64,000 nt of DNA from CBCYMI01 sp965183855 (GCA_965183855.1 CBCYMI010000022.1:1-64000), one strand, 5' to 3'; positions 10,801 through 20,666 are shown, numbered from the stretch's first letter. Translations and numbers: made by a program. The notes: generated from the letters alone by a model not told the origin.

Positions 10801-11022
10801 ATCTGTACAATGAGCCACCGTAATCACCGTTCTTGGATTGATCAAAAAACCTGTACGGGAAAAACCTCTCCTATTATTCACCGAAACAAAAATCTTTCCC
10901 ACTCCAGCCCATTTATTCTGATTATCAATATAATCTTCATGATTTTCACCGTCTGCAACAATAATGACACTTGCAGAGGAAAATGTGAGGAGGCTTACGA
11001 TTGTTAATAAATATTTAAAAAT
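7796..11022 (-). pseudogene. Decayed trypsin-like autotransporter serine protease
   Basis: About 1,075 codons of a secreted protease–passenger–beta-barrel protein, broken by several lesions. From the 5' end: hydrophobic signal-peptide remnant (FKYLLTIVSLLTF, near 11000); catalytic His in TVAHC (about 10810); catalytic Asp in SYDVTFFAL (about 10610); catalytic Ser in GDSGGPL (about 10220). A beta-helical passenger and a C-terminal barrel ending in Phe follow. Lesions: no ATG, GTG or TTG in frame at the 5' end; in-frame TAG at 10723–10725; frameshift near 9610–9650; TAA at 8988–8990; TAG at 8736–8738; frameshift near 8255–8265. The layout recalls S6/IgA-protease-type autotransporters. All triad residues survive, so the loss looks recent. 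Confidence 0.88.
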
Positions 11023-11050
11023 AGATGAAAATAGATGAAAATAGATGAGA
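11021..11050. repeat. Three tandem copies of a 10-bp unit
   Basis: ATAGATGAAA occurs three times (third copy ATAGATGAGA) at the 5' edge of the decayed autotransporter frame. The unit is not a multiple of three, so a change in copy number would shift the frame. Confidence 0.85.
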
Positions 11051-11593
11051 ATTAAATGTTTTTAAACAAAAAAAAATGAACCTCTCACACGTTTTACAAA
11101 AAAACCATAAAAATCTTTGATGAATTTAAAACATACCAACACACACATCTCTCTTGTCTTTTAAATTCAGCATTTTAAATTAACTATTTATTAAAAATAA
11201 ATATAATGATTTGATTTTAAAATCAAATTGTTTTCGTTCTAAATACGGTATGTCTGCTTTTTTGTTTTCTTTGAATTTAATTCTAATCCTCTCCTGAAAT
11301 ATTATTTCTTCCAAAAACCAGAATTTAAGAATATAAAAATTGCAGGAATTTCAGAAATTACAAAAGTGTATTCTAATACTTCTTTAAATTTACAAAAAAA
11401 GAAGATATATAAAAGATAAGCTCTGCTGGATTGGTTTTTGGGTTTGGAAGCATGCCTAAAAATTTATAATAAATTAACAAGCAGCATATAATTATGGCTA
11501 TTTCTTACGCTTAAACAGGGTATAGAAAAAAATTTATCGGATAAAAATTTTAAAACCAGTATGATAATACTTAAAAAATAGAAACGTAAAGAA
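11051..11593. other. AT-rich intergenic region, no gene seen
   Basis: 543 bp between the autotransporter remnant and mtaB. All frames are full of stops. The stretch near 11380–11430 resembles one at 13799–13845 (see findings). No clear promoter or hairpin was recognised. Confidence 0.5.
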
Positions 11594-12919
11594 ATGAAAC
11601 CAAGTCTTTATAAAAAAAACAAGTCAAATGTGAATCCCATCATAGAAGATTTAAATTCACAAGCACCAAGTGAAGTGGTTAGTTTTGGATGTCGTCTGAA
11701 TGCTTATGAAGCAGATATTATAAAACAAAAAGCAAATGACCAACAGCTTAAAAATACGTTCATTATTAATACGTGTGCTGTAACAGGAGAAGCTGTCAAA
11801 GAAGCCAAACGTATGATTAGAAAACTATATCGAGATCATCCTAGAAAAAAGATTATTGTCACAGGATGTGCCGCTCAAATCAATCCAGACTCTTTTGTAA
11901 ACATGCCTGAAGTGTCCTGTGTTATTGGCAATCATGATAAGCTTAAATCCTCAACATATGACCTTAAGCAGATCCAGATAAATCAGAAAAACAGAGTTCG
12001 AGATATTCTCAACATTACAGAAATCTCTCATGAAATACCAATCAATCAACCCCGTGCAAGAGCCTATGTACAAATTCAAAATGGCTGCGATCATCGATGT
12101 ACGTTTTGCATTATTCCATATGGACGAGGGCCTTCGCGCTCTGTTCCAGCAGGAGAAATTGTTAGACAAATCAATCTGCTTGTAAATAGAGGGTATAAAG
12201 AAATTATTCTATCTGGAATTGATCTCTCTTCCTGGGGACAAGATTTACCAGGAATCCCTGTATTGGGAGATTTGGTAAGAAGAATTTTAAAACTAATACC
12301 AGATTTAAAACGTCTAAGATTATCTTCTATTGATGCTGCAGAAATAGACCCTGTTTTGTTTGACCTGTTTGCAAATGAAAAAAGACTAATGCCTTACCTG
12401 CATTTATCATTACAGGCAGGAGATAATTTAATCTTAAAACGAATGAAACGAAGACATTTAAGAGAAGATGCAATCAAGCTCTGCCAAAATTTAAGAAAGA
12501 TCCGACCAGATATAAGCTTTGGAGCAGATTTAATTGCAGGTTTTCCAACAGAAACAGAAACGCATTTTCAGAACTCTCTTGCTCTGATTGATGAATGTGG
12601 ATTACAATTCTTACATGTTTTCCCGTATTCTATTAGAGAAGGAACACCTGCTGCAAGAATGCCACAAAATCCAAAATCCATTATCAAGGAACGTGCTTTT
12701 CTTTTAAGAGAAAAAGGAAGAGATATGTGTTTGAAGCATTTTAAAACCTATCTTGGAAAAACCATCTCACTACTTCTGGAAAAAGAAAATTTCGGGCGTG
12801 CAGAAGATTTCTCCCCCGTCAAAATATCAACAGAAAAAATACTAAAAAAGGGAGAGCTCTATCAAGCAAAAATAACTGGATATACAGAAAAAAACCTGAT
12901 CGCAGAAATTATATTATAA
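11594..12919 (+). CDS. mtaB: tRNA threonylcarbamoyladenosine methylthiotransferase MtaB
   Basis: A 441-residue radical-SAM methylthiotransferase that converts t6A37 to ms2t6A37 in ANN-decoding tRNAs. The N-terminal UPF0004 domain has cluster cysteines C33 (in GCRLN, a hallmark of MtaB over MiaB), C61 and C92. The radical-SAM CxxxCxxC is C165, C169 and C172 (NGCDHRCTFC). A C-terminal TRAM-like segment follows. It stands alone on the plus strand, convergent with rplT. The ATG at 11594 gives an N-terminal extension of about 25 residues; a shorter start is possible. The MiaB alternative is unlikely given GCRLN. Confidence 0.9.
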   Translation: MKPSLYKKNKSNVNPIIEDLNSQAPSEVVSFGCRLNAYEADIIKQKANDQQLKNTFIINTCAVTGEAVKEAKRMIRKLYRDHPRKKIIVTGCAAQINPDSFVNMPEVSCVIGNHDKLKSSTYDLKQIQINQKNRVRDILNITEISHEIPINQPRARAYVQIQNGCDHRCTFCIIPYGRGPSRSVPAGEIVRQINLLVNRGYKEIILSGIDLSSWGQDLPGIPVLGDLVRRILKLIPDLKRLRLSSIDAAEIDPVLFDLFANEKRLMPYLHLSLQAGDNLILKRMKRRHLREDAIKLCQNLRKIRPDISFGADLIAGFPTETETHFQNSLALIDECGLQFLHVFPYSIREGTPAARMPQNPKSIIKERAFLLREKGRDMCLKHFKTYLGKTISLLLEKENFGRAEDFSPVKISTEKILKKGELYQAKITGYTEKNLIAEIIL

Positions 12920-13019
12920 CCATTCTAAATAAACCTGTTTCTAGAAAATAAAACAGACCCTACCCCCCTTTAAAAAAGACCTGCAACCCAAATAAACTGA
13001 AAGACAAAAAATGACTAAT

Positions 13020-13044
13020 CAAAAAAATCCCTCTTAAACAAGAG
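13020..13044 (-). terminator. Possible terminator of rpmI–rplT
   Basis: Read on the minus strand, CTCTT-GTTT-AAGAG is followed by GGA and a run of seven T. The stop codon of rplT lies inside the hairpin. The stem is only 5 bp, so the call is tentative. Confidence 0.5.
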
Positions 13045-13393
13045 ATTGTTTCGCTCGATCTGTCAATGTCTTAAACACATCTGGATGGTGAATAGCCAAG
13101 TCTGAAAGAACCTTGCGGTCTAAGTTAATATTCGATTTGCTTAAACCAGAAATAAAACTTGAATACGTCATCCCGTGCAATCTGGCAGCTGCATTAATCC
13201 GAATAATCCATAAACTTCTAAACTGACGCTTCTTAAGCTTGCGACCCATATAAGCATATTGACCCGCTTTCAATACAGCGTCCCGTGCAACCTTATATGT
13301 GTTCTTCCTGCGGCCATAATAGCCTTTAGCCTGATCTATAACCTTCTTATGTGAGGCATGCTTCGTAACCCCGCGCTTAACTCGTGACATCAC
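13034..13393 (-). CDS. rplT: 50S ribosomal protein L20
   Basis: 119 residues, the normal length. L20 binds 23S rRNA early in 50S assembly and in some bacteria represses its own operon. The sequence shows the very basic N-terminus (MMSRVKRGVTKHASHKK), the AKGYYGRRKN motif and the RIWIIRINAAARLHG-type core. AAAGGAG lies seven bases upstream of ATG. It follows rpmI by 30 bp, so the two are co-transcribed. infC, the usual first gene of this operon, is 7.6 kb away. Confidence 0.97.
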   Translation of the reverse strand: MMSRVKRGVTKHASHKKVIDQAKGYYGRRKNTYKVARDAVLKAGQYAYMGRKLKKRQFRSLWIIRINAAARLHGMTYSSFISGLSKSNINLDRKVLSDLAIHHPDVFKTLTDRAKQSLV

Positions 13394-13423
13394 ACAACTC
13401 CTTTCATCAATTCCAAAATAAAC

Positions 13424-13627
13424 CTATTTCCTACCATAAGGTAAATACTGCTTCACAATATCAGCATCCGATGAGCATAAATATAGCCTGGAACGCTTTT
13501 GACGAATTTGTTTCGGTGTCCGCTTGATTAGATTATGACGCTTCCCAGAATGATTCGCTTTAACCTTCCCAGAAGCCGTAAGAGAAAAACGTTTCTTAAC
13601 GCTTGACTTTGTCTTTAATTTTGGCAT
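13424..13627 (-). CDS. rpmI: 50S ribosomal protein L35
   Basis: 67 residues, with the L35 signature MPKLKTKSSVKKRF at the N-terminus, the basic GKRHNLIKRTPKQIRQ block in the middle and a YLPYGRK-type end. GGAG precedes the ATG. It is the first gene of a two-gene rpmI–rplT unit. The leader (13628–13750) contains a short hairpin, AAATCTG/CAGATTT, at 13656–13675. I cannot tell whether it is an L20-type autoregulatory structure. Confidence 0.96.
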   Translation of the reverse strand: MPKLKTKSSVKKRFSLTASGKVKANHSGKRHNLIKRTPKQIRQKRSRLYLCSSDADIVKQYLPYGRK

Positions 13628-14044
13628 TTCATATTCTCCATTATATAAAAATCTTCAAATCTGAAAAACAGATTTCAAAATCATCTTCTTTTCATAGCCA
13701 GTAGGCATGCCAGTTCAAAAAAGCCCAGCTGACTCTATTAAATGATCCTTCTTATACGGTTTTTTTATGATTAAGCAAGTAAAACATGCAATTTAATAAT
13801 TCTTTAAATCTATAAAGAAAAAAGATATAAAAGATAAAAACCCTGCTCATTTGAAAATTACCTTTGAAAAATAGGATACATTTTTGAAAAAGAAAATCAA
13901 AAATTGAAAATAATAAAAGACAATAAAATAGCTTAATTTCTGATAAACTGAAACATAACCCTGTTTTGATAAACAAAAACAATTAAACTTAAAAATAAAA
14001 AAACATGCTCCTTAAAATAAGGAGAACTTACGGAGAAATATAGT

Positions 14045-15442
14045 ATGATCTGGTTTTTAAAACGAAAGAAGGACAAGCAAGAAGTCCAACCTCAAAAAAA
14101 AGACAAAACAGGTTCAAACAAGAAAAAAAAGAATGCTTCAAGCATAACAGATACGCCAAAACTGGGAGTCGATTCAAAGACACAAAAGCTTCCTGTCAAC
14201 CAAACAGTTCAAAAAGATAAGATGCGCATTACTCCTCCAAAAAATGCTGGTCAAAACAAAATACACAATCAACTTCTGGATAAAACACATACCCCACTAA
14301 CTGAACAAGAATCTGATCATCATACCTTATATCAAGAGCATTTAGAAAAACCCGAAAATCTTGAGCCCAAAGATAAGAACTTCCAACAACCCGCCACTTC
14401 TTTTCCGCAAGCCCCCCCCCTCACCGACAAAAAGGAAATTCGTGAAGAATCAGCACTAGATCAGAAGAAAAACAATTCATTAGAAATTAATCCAGATATT
14501 TCAGCCTCCACCTCTCTTGATTTAAAAACAGAGAAAAAAACCAAAGGATTATTTTCAAGACTATCGAAAGGTCTTAACCGATCTACAGAAAAATTAATGC
14601 ACTCTTTTTCATTAAAAAAACTTGATGAAGAAACACTTGATACACTCGAAGATCTATTAATCAGTGCAGATCTTGGAACAAAAACAGCAACACAAATAAG
14701 AGATAAAATCGCAACCCTGAAATTTGAAAAAAATCCAGAGCAGCGGATGATTCAAAAAGCATTATCAGAAACCATTTTTGAACAAGTTCAGCATTATCAA
14801 CAAGCCTTAATCTTACCACAAAAACAGGATCCAGAAATTATTCTCTTTGTTGGCGTTAACGGGTCTGGAAAAACAACGACAATGGGTAAGCTCGCTATGC
14901 ATTACAAACAAAAAGGACATAAAATTATGCTGGCAGCAGGAGATACATTTAGATCTGCTGCCATAGAGCAATTATCTATTTGGGGAGAAAGAGCCAATAT
15001 TCCTGTAATCTCTAAACCCATTGGATCAGATGCAGCTGCACTTGCATATGATGCATATCTGCAAGCAATAAAGGAAAATGCGGATCTGCTTATGATTGAC
15101 ACGGCAGGTAGATTACAAAATAAAAAAACGCTAATGGATGAGCTTGCAAAAATTATTCGCGTTCTTAAAAAAATCAATCCAAAAGCTCCTCATCATGTTT
15201 TACTTGTTCTGGATGCAAGTGTTGGACAAAATGCGCATCAGCAAACTTCTATATTCAAAGAAATTGCTCATGTTACGGGATTAATCATGACAAAGCTAGA
15301 CGGTACTGCAAAAGGAGGCATTCTGGTTTCTGTCTGTGAAAAACAAAAATTGCCTGTTTATTTTATTGGAATCGGGGAAGGAATAGATGATTTAATTCCC
15401 TTTAATGCTAAAAATTATGCAAATGCATTAGCTGGATTGTGA
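14045..15442 (+). CDS. ftsY: Signal recognition particle receptor FtsY
   Basis: A 465-residue SRP receptor GTPase that docks ribosome–nascent-chain–Ffh complexes at the membrane. A long, highly charged, low-complexity A domain (residues 1–165, rich in Lys, Gln, Pro and Asp) precedes the NG domain. G motifs are GVNGSGKTTT (about 270–279), DTFRSAA (about 301), DTAGR (about 352) and TKLDGTAKGG (about 417–426). GGAGAA sits before the ATG. It is followed by yciB, as in many alphaproteobacteria. Confidence 0.95.
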   Translation: MIWFLKRKKDKQEVQPQKKDKTGSNKKKKNASSITDTPKLGVDSKTQKLPVNQTVQKDKMRITPPKNAGQNKIHNQLLDKTHTPLTEQESDHHTLYQEHLEKPENLEPKDKNFQQPATSFPQAPPLTDKKEIREESALDQKKNNSLEINPDISASTSLDLKTEKKTKGLFSRLSKGLNRSTEKLMHSFSLKKLDEETLDTLEDLLISADLGTKTATQIRDKIATLKFEKNPEQRMIQKALSETIFEQVQHYQQALILPQKQDPEIILFVGVNGSGKTTTMGKLAMHYKQKGHKIMLAAGDTFRSAAIEQLSIWGERANIPVISKPIGSDAAALAYDAYLQAIKENADLLMIDTAGRLQNKKTLMDELAKIIRVLKKINPKAPHHVLLVLDASVGQNAHQQTSIFKEIAHVTGLIMTKLDGTAKGGILVSVCEKQKLPVYFIGIGEGIDDLIPFNAKNYANALAGL

Positions 15443-15874
15443 CGTAACTTTCCAACGCTTTCTTCAACCACCCAATCCCATATTAAAGAGATAAGATCTA
15501 CAAATCTTTTCTTAATTTTTATTATGCTTGCAAAACATTATCAAGAAATGACAATTCGTGAAATATTACTTACTCATTGCAAAAATTTGTTTCAAAGGAT
15601 ATAAACATAAAATAGATCGTATAATCAATTCTGTCAGCATAAAATCATTTCCAAAATAATACGTTCAAAATAGTGAAACATGCTCTATCTTCCTAATTTC
15701 AAATACACACGTTTAATGTATTTAAAATAAACTTGAAAAGTTCTTAAATGTCTAATTGGAAAAACAATAGTAGAATAAAATAAATTGAATTTTTATCTTA
15801 ACTAAAAAAGATTGACGTCAATGATTTCTCACTTTAGAATTAGAGTTTCTATAAAAAAAATGTGTGTCTAAAAA
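15443..15874. other. Intergenic region ftsY–yciB
   Basis: 432 bp, very AT-rich, with stops in all frames. Close to the yciB start the sequence TGTCTAAAAAA is repeated in tandem (15865–15885), and the second copy contains the start codon. No terminator-like hairpin was found after ftsY. Confidence 0.5.
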
Positions 15875-16516
15875 ATGTCTAAAACAAACCTTTCATCTGG
15901 TAAAAACTCCAATCCACACCCCTCCAAAATTAAAGCATTAAAATCATGGGAAAAATTATTAATCGATATAGGTCCTATCGCGGTCTTCATGATTGGTTAT
16001 AATATACTGAAAAAATACATTCCAGATGAAGCATTATTTATGGCAACAGGGCTGTTAATGATTACAACCGTGCTTGCTGTATTTTATTCCTGGATCAGAA
16101 CAAAAAAACTGGCAATGATGCCGTTAATTACGGGCATTTTTGTTGTTCTTCTTGGAGGATTAACCTTGATTTTTCACAAAAGTGTTTTTATCAAGATGAA
16201 ACCTACTTTTATATATTTGTTTCTTGCCCTTTTTATCCTAGGCTCTCTTTTATTAAAACGGAACGCAATTAAATTCCTTCTAAACAAGCAAATCCGCCTA
16301 AAAGAAAAAGCATGGAATCCATTAGCTTATAGCTGGATAATATGGTTTTTCATGCTTGCTATTTTAAATGAGTTTGTCTGGCGAAATTTCACAGAAAGCC
16401 AATGGGTTAATTTTAAATTCTGGATTGTTATCCCTTTGAGTTTTTTATTTACTTTGTTACAAATTCCCTATATGATGAAATATATGGAAAAATCTCCTGA
16501 TAAAATAGAGAATTAA
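15875..16516 (+). CDS. yciB: Inner-membrane septation protein YciB (IspZ family)
   Basis: 213 residues with five hydrophobic segments. The YciB/IspZ pattern is seen: LLIDIGPIAVFMIGYN after a charged tail, the FKPTFIYLFLAL-like segment, a WNPLAYSWIIWFF segment with WRNFTESQWVNFK, and the C-terminal LQIPYMMKYM. The protein is linked to cell-envelope synthesis and septation, with no known enzymatic activity. It follows ftsY in the same direction, an arrangement conserved in alphaproteobacteria. No clear ribosome site precedes the ATG, which lies within a short tandem duplication. Confidence 0.88.
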   Translation: MSKTNLSSGKNSNPHPSKIKALKSWEKLLIDIGPIAVFMIGYNILKKYIPDEALFMATGLLMITTVLAVFYSWIRTKKLAMMPLITGIFVVLLGGLTLIFHKSVFIKMKPTFIYLFLALFILGSLLLKRNAIKFLLNKQIRLKEKAWNPLAYSWIIWFFMLAILNEFVWRNFTESQWVNFKFWIVIPLSFLFTLLQIPYMMKYMEKSPDKIEN

Positions 16517-16859
16517 AAGCACAATACGTATTTTGTATAAATGCTTTAAAACACTCTGATATAAAGCTTAAGTTTTATAAATTTTCAAACTATTTTCAGT
16601 ATATTTCAGATACAATCAAAATCTGTCTTACTCAATAGAGTCGCTTGCTTTTAGAGCAAGAACGGCTATATTAATAAATAGTTTGATGATTATAATCTGG
16701 TTTGAGATATTCCAACAAAACTGAAACTACGATCATAGATATGTCAGAAATAAAAAAAATAATTTTATAATAAATCAAATAACTTGATCTTACCATAAAA
16801 ATTATCAATAAAACGGTCATTATTTGATTCATATTCTGATAGGAGAAAGGTTAATATTC
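16517..16859. other. Intergenic region yciB–acnA
   Basis: 343 bp. A small perfect hairpin CTTGCT-TTTAG-AGCAAG lies at 16644–16660 without a T-run. Nothing else was recognised. Confidence 0.45.
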
Positions 16860-19538
16860 ATGGCTTCCCTTGATAGCTTTAATTGTCGCCGTGAGCTTCA
16901 CATAGATGGACACACATACACATATTATGACTTACCAGTCGCAGAAAAAAATGGGCTTAAAGGAATTTCCAATCTTCCTTTTTCTCTAAAAGTTCTGCTC
17001 GAAAACCTACTTCGTCATGAAGATGGTAAAACGGTCACAAAAAAAGATATTCAGGCTCTGAAAGATTGGTTGAAAACACGTACTTCAAAACATGAAATTG
17101 CTTATAGACCAGCACGCGTTTTAATGCAGGATTTCACAGGTGTTCCTGCTGTTGTTGATCTCGCAGCGATGCGCGATGCAATGGTAGATTTAAAAGGAGA
17201 TCCCAAAAATATCAATCCATCCGCCTGCGTTGACCTGGTGATTGATCATTCTGTTATGGTTGATTTTTTTGGGAATCAGAAAGCCTTTAAATTAAATGTT
17301 GAACATGAGTATCATCGTAATAATGAACGATATCAGTTTCTAAAATGGGGACAGGAAGCGTTTGATAATTTCAGGGTTGTACCGCCAGGAACAGGAATTT
17401 GTCATCAGGTTAATCTGGAATATCTTGCACAAACCGTCTGGATAAAAAGAGACCAAACCAGAACAGCCAGTATTTTTCCAGATACGCTTGTAGGAACAGA
17501 CAGTCATACCACAATGGTAAATGGCTTGTCCGTCCTTGGCTGGGGAGTTGGTGGCATTGAAGCAGAAGCTGCAATGCTTGGTCAGCCTGTCTCTATGTTA
17601 ATCCCTGAAGTTATTGGTGTTAAGCTCACAGGTCAGCTTCCAGAAGGAACAACAGCAACAGATCTTGTTTTAACAATCACTCAAAAATTGCGTGAAAAAG
17701 GCGTTGTCGGTAAATTTGTAGAGTTTTTTGGTTCTGGACTTGACTATTTAACACTGGAAGATCAGGCAACCATTGCAAATATGGCTCCTGAATATGGCGC
17801 AACTTGTGGATTTTTTCCAATTGATCATGACACATTACACTATCTAAAATCCACTGGTAGAGAGCAACATCAGGTCAATCTTGTGAAAACTTATGCAAAA
17901 ATACAGGGATTATATCGTTCATCTGATCATGAACCACAATATACAGATATATTAGAGCTTGATCTATCAAAGATAGAAACCTCAATTTCAGGTCCAAAGC
18001 GTCCACAAGATAGAATTATTCTATCAAATGCCAAATCTGCATTTCATCAAACAATGAAAAATGAATTTAACCGTCCTCTTGAACAGAAAAAAACATCCCC
18101 AATAGAAAATGAACCCTATCAATTAGAAGATGGAAATATTGTCATCGCTGCAATTACATCTTGTACCAATACTTCCAATCCCTCCGTAATGATTGCGGCT
18201 GGATTATTAGCTAGAAAAGCTTCCCAAAAGGGGTTAAATGTTAAACCATGGGTAAAAACTTCCTTCGCCCCAGGTAGTCAAGTCGTTAGTGATTATTTAG
18301 AAAAAGCAGATTTACAAAAAGATCTGGACGCGCTAGGATTTAATCTTGTTGGATATGGATGCACTACTTGTATTGGAAATTCTGGACCTTTACCAGAAAA
18401 AATTTCAAGGGCAATTGATAAAGAAAAATTGATTGCCTGCTCTGTTTTATCTGGAAACAGGAATTTCGAAGGACGTATTAGTCCACATGTTAGAGCAAAC
18501 TATTTGGCCTCCCCCCCTCTGGTGGTTGCTTATGCACTCGCAGGAAATATGGATATAGATTTACGAACAGAGGCATTGGGAAAAGATCAAAATGGAAACC
18601 CTGTTTATTTAAAAGATTTATGGCCAGAAACAAAAGAGATCAAAGAAATCATTCAAAAATCAATCACTTCTGAAATGTTCTCTTCAAGATATGAAAATGT
18701 CTTCAAAGGAGATGAGCAATGGCAAAAAATCAAAACTTCGAAAAGCCTAACATATAACTGGAACCCAGATTCAACCTATGTAAGAAAACCTGGTTTTTTT
18801 GAGCATATCACTAAAGAACCAAACCCAGTTTCAGATATTAATAATGCCAGAATTATCTGTCTTTTTTCAGATTCAATCACAACAGACCATATTTCACCTG
18901 CTGGCGCAATTAAGCCAGATAGTCCCGCTGGAATTTACTTAAAATCGCATGGAATTGAACCAAAGGATTTTAATTCTTATGGATCAAGACGGGGAAATCA
19001 TGAAGTCATGATGCGTGGAACATTTGCAAATATCAGAATAAAAAATCAAATGCTTGATGGCATTGAAGGAGGAATGACCCGCCATTATCCAAGTGAGGAT
19101 GTTTTGTCAATTTACGATGCCGCAATGCGATATGCCAAAACAAAAACTCCCTTAATTGTTCTGGCTGGAAAAGAATATGGCACAGGATCTTCAAGAGATT
19201 GGGCAGCCAAAGGAACAAGACTATTAGGAATTAAAGCGGTTATTGCTGAAAGCTTTGAACGTATTCATAGATCCAATCTGATTGGCATGGGGGTTCTTCC
19301 ATTACAATTCACAAAAGGAAATAATTGGAAATCACTTCATCTAAAAGGCGATGAAACCATAACGATAAAAGCGTTACATACACTCCATCCAAGAGGACAG
19401 CTTAGTGTAGAAATTATGTCTAAACAAAATGAAACGCATAATATTAACGTGCTTGTCAGGATAGATACAGAAAATGAATTGGATTATTATAAGCATGGTG
19501 GTATTTTACATTATGTTCTTAGAAATTTAAGCAGTTGA
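16860..19538 (+). CDS. acnA: Aconitate hydratase A
   Basis: A TCA-cycle enzyme that isomerises citrate and isocitrate through cis-aconitate. The frame opens at 16824, but AGGAGAAAGG at 16841–16850 points to the ATG at 16860 (MASLDSF), giving 892 residues, the length of AcnA. The [4Fe-4S] ligands are Cys near 435 (SCTNTSNPS) and two Cys near 501 and 504 (GYGCTTCIGNSGP). The swivel-domain motif GKEYGTGSSRDWAAKG is present. It stands alone on the plus strand and ends before a strong terminator shared with the convergent neighbour. Confidence 0.96.
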   Translation: MASLDSFNCRRELHIDGHTYTYYDLPVAEKNGLKGISNLPFSLKVLLENLLRHEDGKTVTKKDIQALKDWLKTRTSKHEIAYRPARVLMQDFTGVPAVVDLAAMRDAMVDLKGDPKNINPSACVDLVIDHSVMVDFFGNQKAFKLNVEHEYHRNNERYQFLKWGQEAFDNFRVVPPGTGICHQVNLEYLAQTVWIKRDQTRTASIFPDTLVGTDSHTTMVNGLSVLGWGVGGIEAEAAMLGQPVSMLIPEVIGVKLTGQLPEGTTATDLVLTITQKLREKGVVGKFVEFFGSGLDYLTLEDQATIANMAPEYGATCGFFPIDHDTLHYLKSTGREQHQVNLVKTYAKIQGLYRSSDHEPQYTDILELDLSKIETSISGPKRPQDRIILSNAKSAFHQTMKNEFNRPLEQKKTSPIENEPYQLEDGNIVIAAITSCTNTSNPSVMIAAGLLARKASQKGLNVKPWVKTSFAPGSQVVSDYLEKADLQKDLDALGFNLVGYGCTTCIGNSGPLPEKISRAIDKEKLIACSVLSGNRNFEGRISPHVRANYLASPPLVVAYALAGNMDIDLRTEALGKDQNGNPVYLKDLWPETKEIKEIIQKSITSEMFSSRYENVFKGDEQWQKIKTSKSLTYNWNPDSTYVRKPGFFEHITKEPNPVSDINNARIICLFSDSITTDHISPAGAIKPDSPAGIYLKSHGIEPKDFNSYGSRRGNHEVMMRGTFANIRIKNQMLDGIEGGMTRHYPSEDVLSIYDAAMRYAKTKTPLIVLAGKEYGTGSSRDWAAKGTRLLGIKAVIAESFERIHRSNLIGMGVLPLQFTKGNNWKSLHLKGDETITIKALHTLHPRGQLSVEIMSKQNETHNINVLVRIDTENELDYYKHGGILHYVLRNLSS

Positions 19539-19860
19539 GTTAGATAATAAACCCATTCATATGGATTTTAGGGGGATTAGATTCAGGTTAAATTATCATA
19601 ATATTTACAAACTAACCCTCCCCCATTCTTGGCAGTTTATATTCTGTCATCAATCAAAAAATGGTCTGAAATGGCTTTTTGATAAAAAATTAAATAAAGA
19701 CAAAAGGATAGACTATTTAATTCTAACTTAAAAACAGGGAGAAATTGGTTTAGAATAAAGTCTCAATAGGTAACCTCTTATTTCTAATTAATATATCTAT
19801 GTTTTCTCTGGCACGTTTTGAAGAAAAAAAGGAAATAAAGAGGGTATTAATAGAACAAAC

Positions 19861-19890
19861 AAAAACGCCATTTTAAGAAATGGCGTTTTT
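19861..19890. terminator. Bidirectional rho-independent terminator
   Basis: A 12-bp perfect stem, AAAACGCCATTT / AAATGGCGTTTT, with a TAAG loop. A T-run follows on the plus strand, and an equivalent T-run forms on the minus strand. It lies between convergent acnA and the Bax-inhibitor gene and probably serves both. Confidence 0.88.
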
Positions 19891-19943
19891 AATTCAATCG
19901 CTAGAAAATCAACTTTGGGCTCTTTCCCATTACGATATTATTT

Positions 19944-20666
19944 TTAATCTCTGGCGACACCTAAAAAGCGTAACAGAAACAAAAATAGATTGATAAAGTC
20001 AAGATAAAGAGTCAAAGCCCCCATAATTGCATAGCGCGCTGCTAATTCTGCATTTTGTCCAATTGTATAATAACTCATTTTTATTTTCTGGGTATCATAG
20101 GCTGTTAATCCTGCAAAGATAAGCACACCTAATACAGAAATCACATAATTCATCATACTTGATCTCAGAAAAAGATTTATAATTGAAGCAATAATAATTC
20201 CAATCAATCCCATAAATAGAAATGTTCCCAAACCTGATAAATCACGTTTGGTCGTATATCCATATAGAGACAAGGCACCAAATGAGGCTGCTGTAATAAA
20301 GAAAGTTTGAGCAATGCTCATTAATTTATATGCCAAAAATATATATGAAATTGAAAGACCTACCAAAACAGAAAAGGCAAAGAACCAAAATCGTGCCGAT
20401 CCAATACTCATTTTATGAATACGCATACTTAAATAAAAGACAACTCCCAATGGAGCAAGCATAACCACCCACTGCAAAGGAGTCCCATACATTATTTTCA
20501 TTAATGCTATATTTTTAGAAGCTGCATATGCCACCGCACCTGTAACAAATAATGCAACCATCATATAATTGTATACACCAAGCATATAGCTTCTTAAGCC
20601 TTGGTCGACAGACATGTCCATACGACCAACATCTCTACCTGCCATTGTTTTATTTCGATTATCCAT
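19944..20666 (-). CDS. Bax inhibitor-1 / YccA family membrane protein
   Basis: 240 residues with seven predicted membrane segments and the C-terminal LTAYDTQKIK motif of the BI-1 (TMBIM) family, followed by ALTLYLDFINLFLFLLRFLG. Bacterial members are linked to FtsH or act as pH-sensitive Ca2+ leak channels; the role here is inferred. The frame extends to a GTG at 20678. That GTG is part of the GGTGGAG ribosome site that serves the ATG at 20666 (MDNRNKTMAGRD), so the ATG is chosen. Confidence 0.92.
   Translation of the reverse strand: MDNRNKTMAGRDVGRMDMSVDQGLRSYMLGVYNYMMVALFVTGAVAYAASKNIALMKIMYGTPLQWVVMLAPLGVVFYLSMRIHKMSIGSARFWFFAFSVLVGLSISYIFLAYKLMSIAQTFFITAASFGALSLYGYTTKRDLSGLGTFLFMGLIGIIIASIINLFLRSSMMNYVISVLGVLIFAGLTAYDTQKIKMSYYTIGQNAELAARYAIMGALTLYLDFINLFLFLLRFLGVARD

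Noticed and set aside
13752..13982. 76-codon minus-strand frame upstream of rpmI
   Set aside because: Phe/Leu/Ile-rich translation of AT-rich sequence with no ribosome site; it looks like a chance frame.
19802..19822. TGGCAC near 19808 as a sigma-54 promoter
   Set aside because: The required GC-containing -12 element (TTGC type) is absent at the correct spacing.
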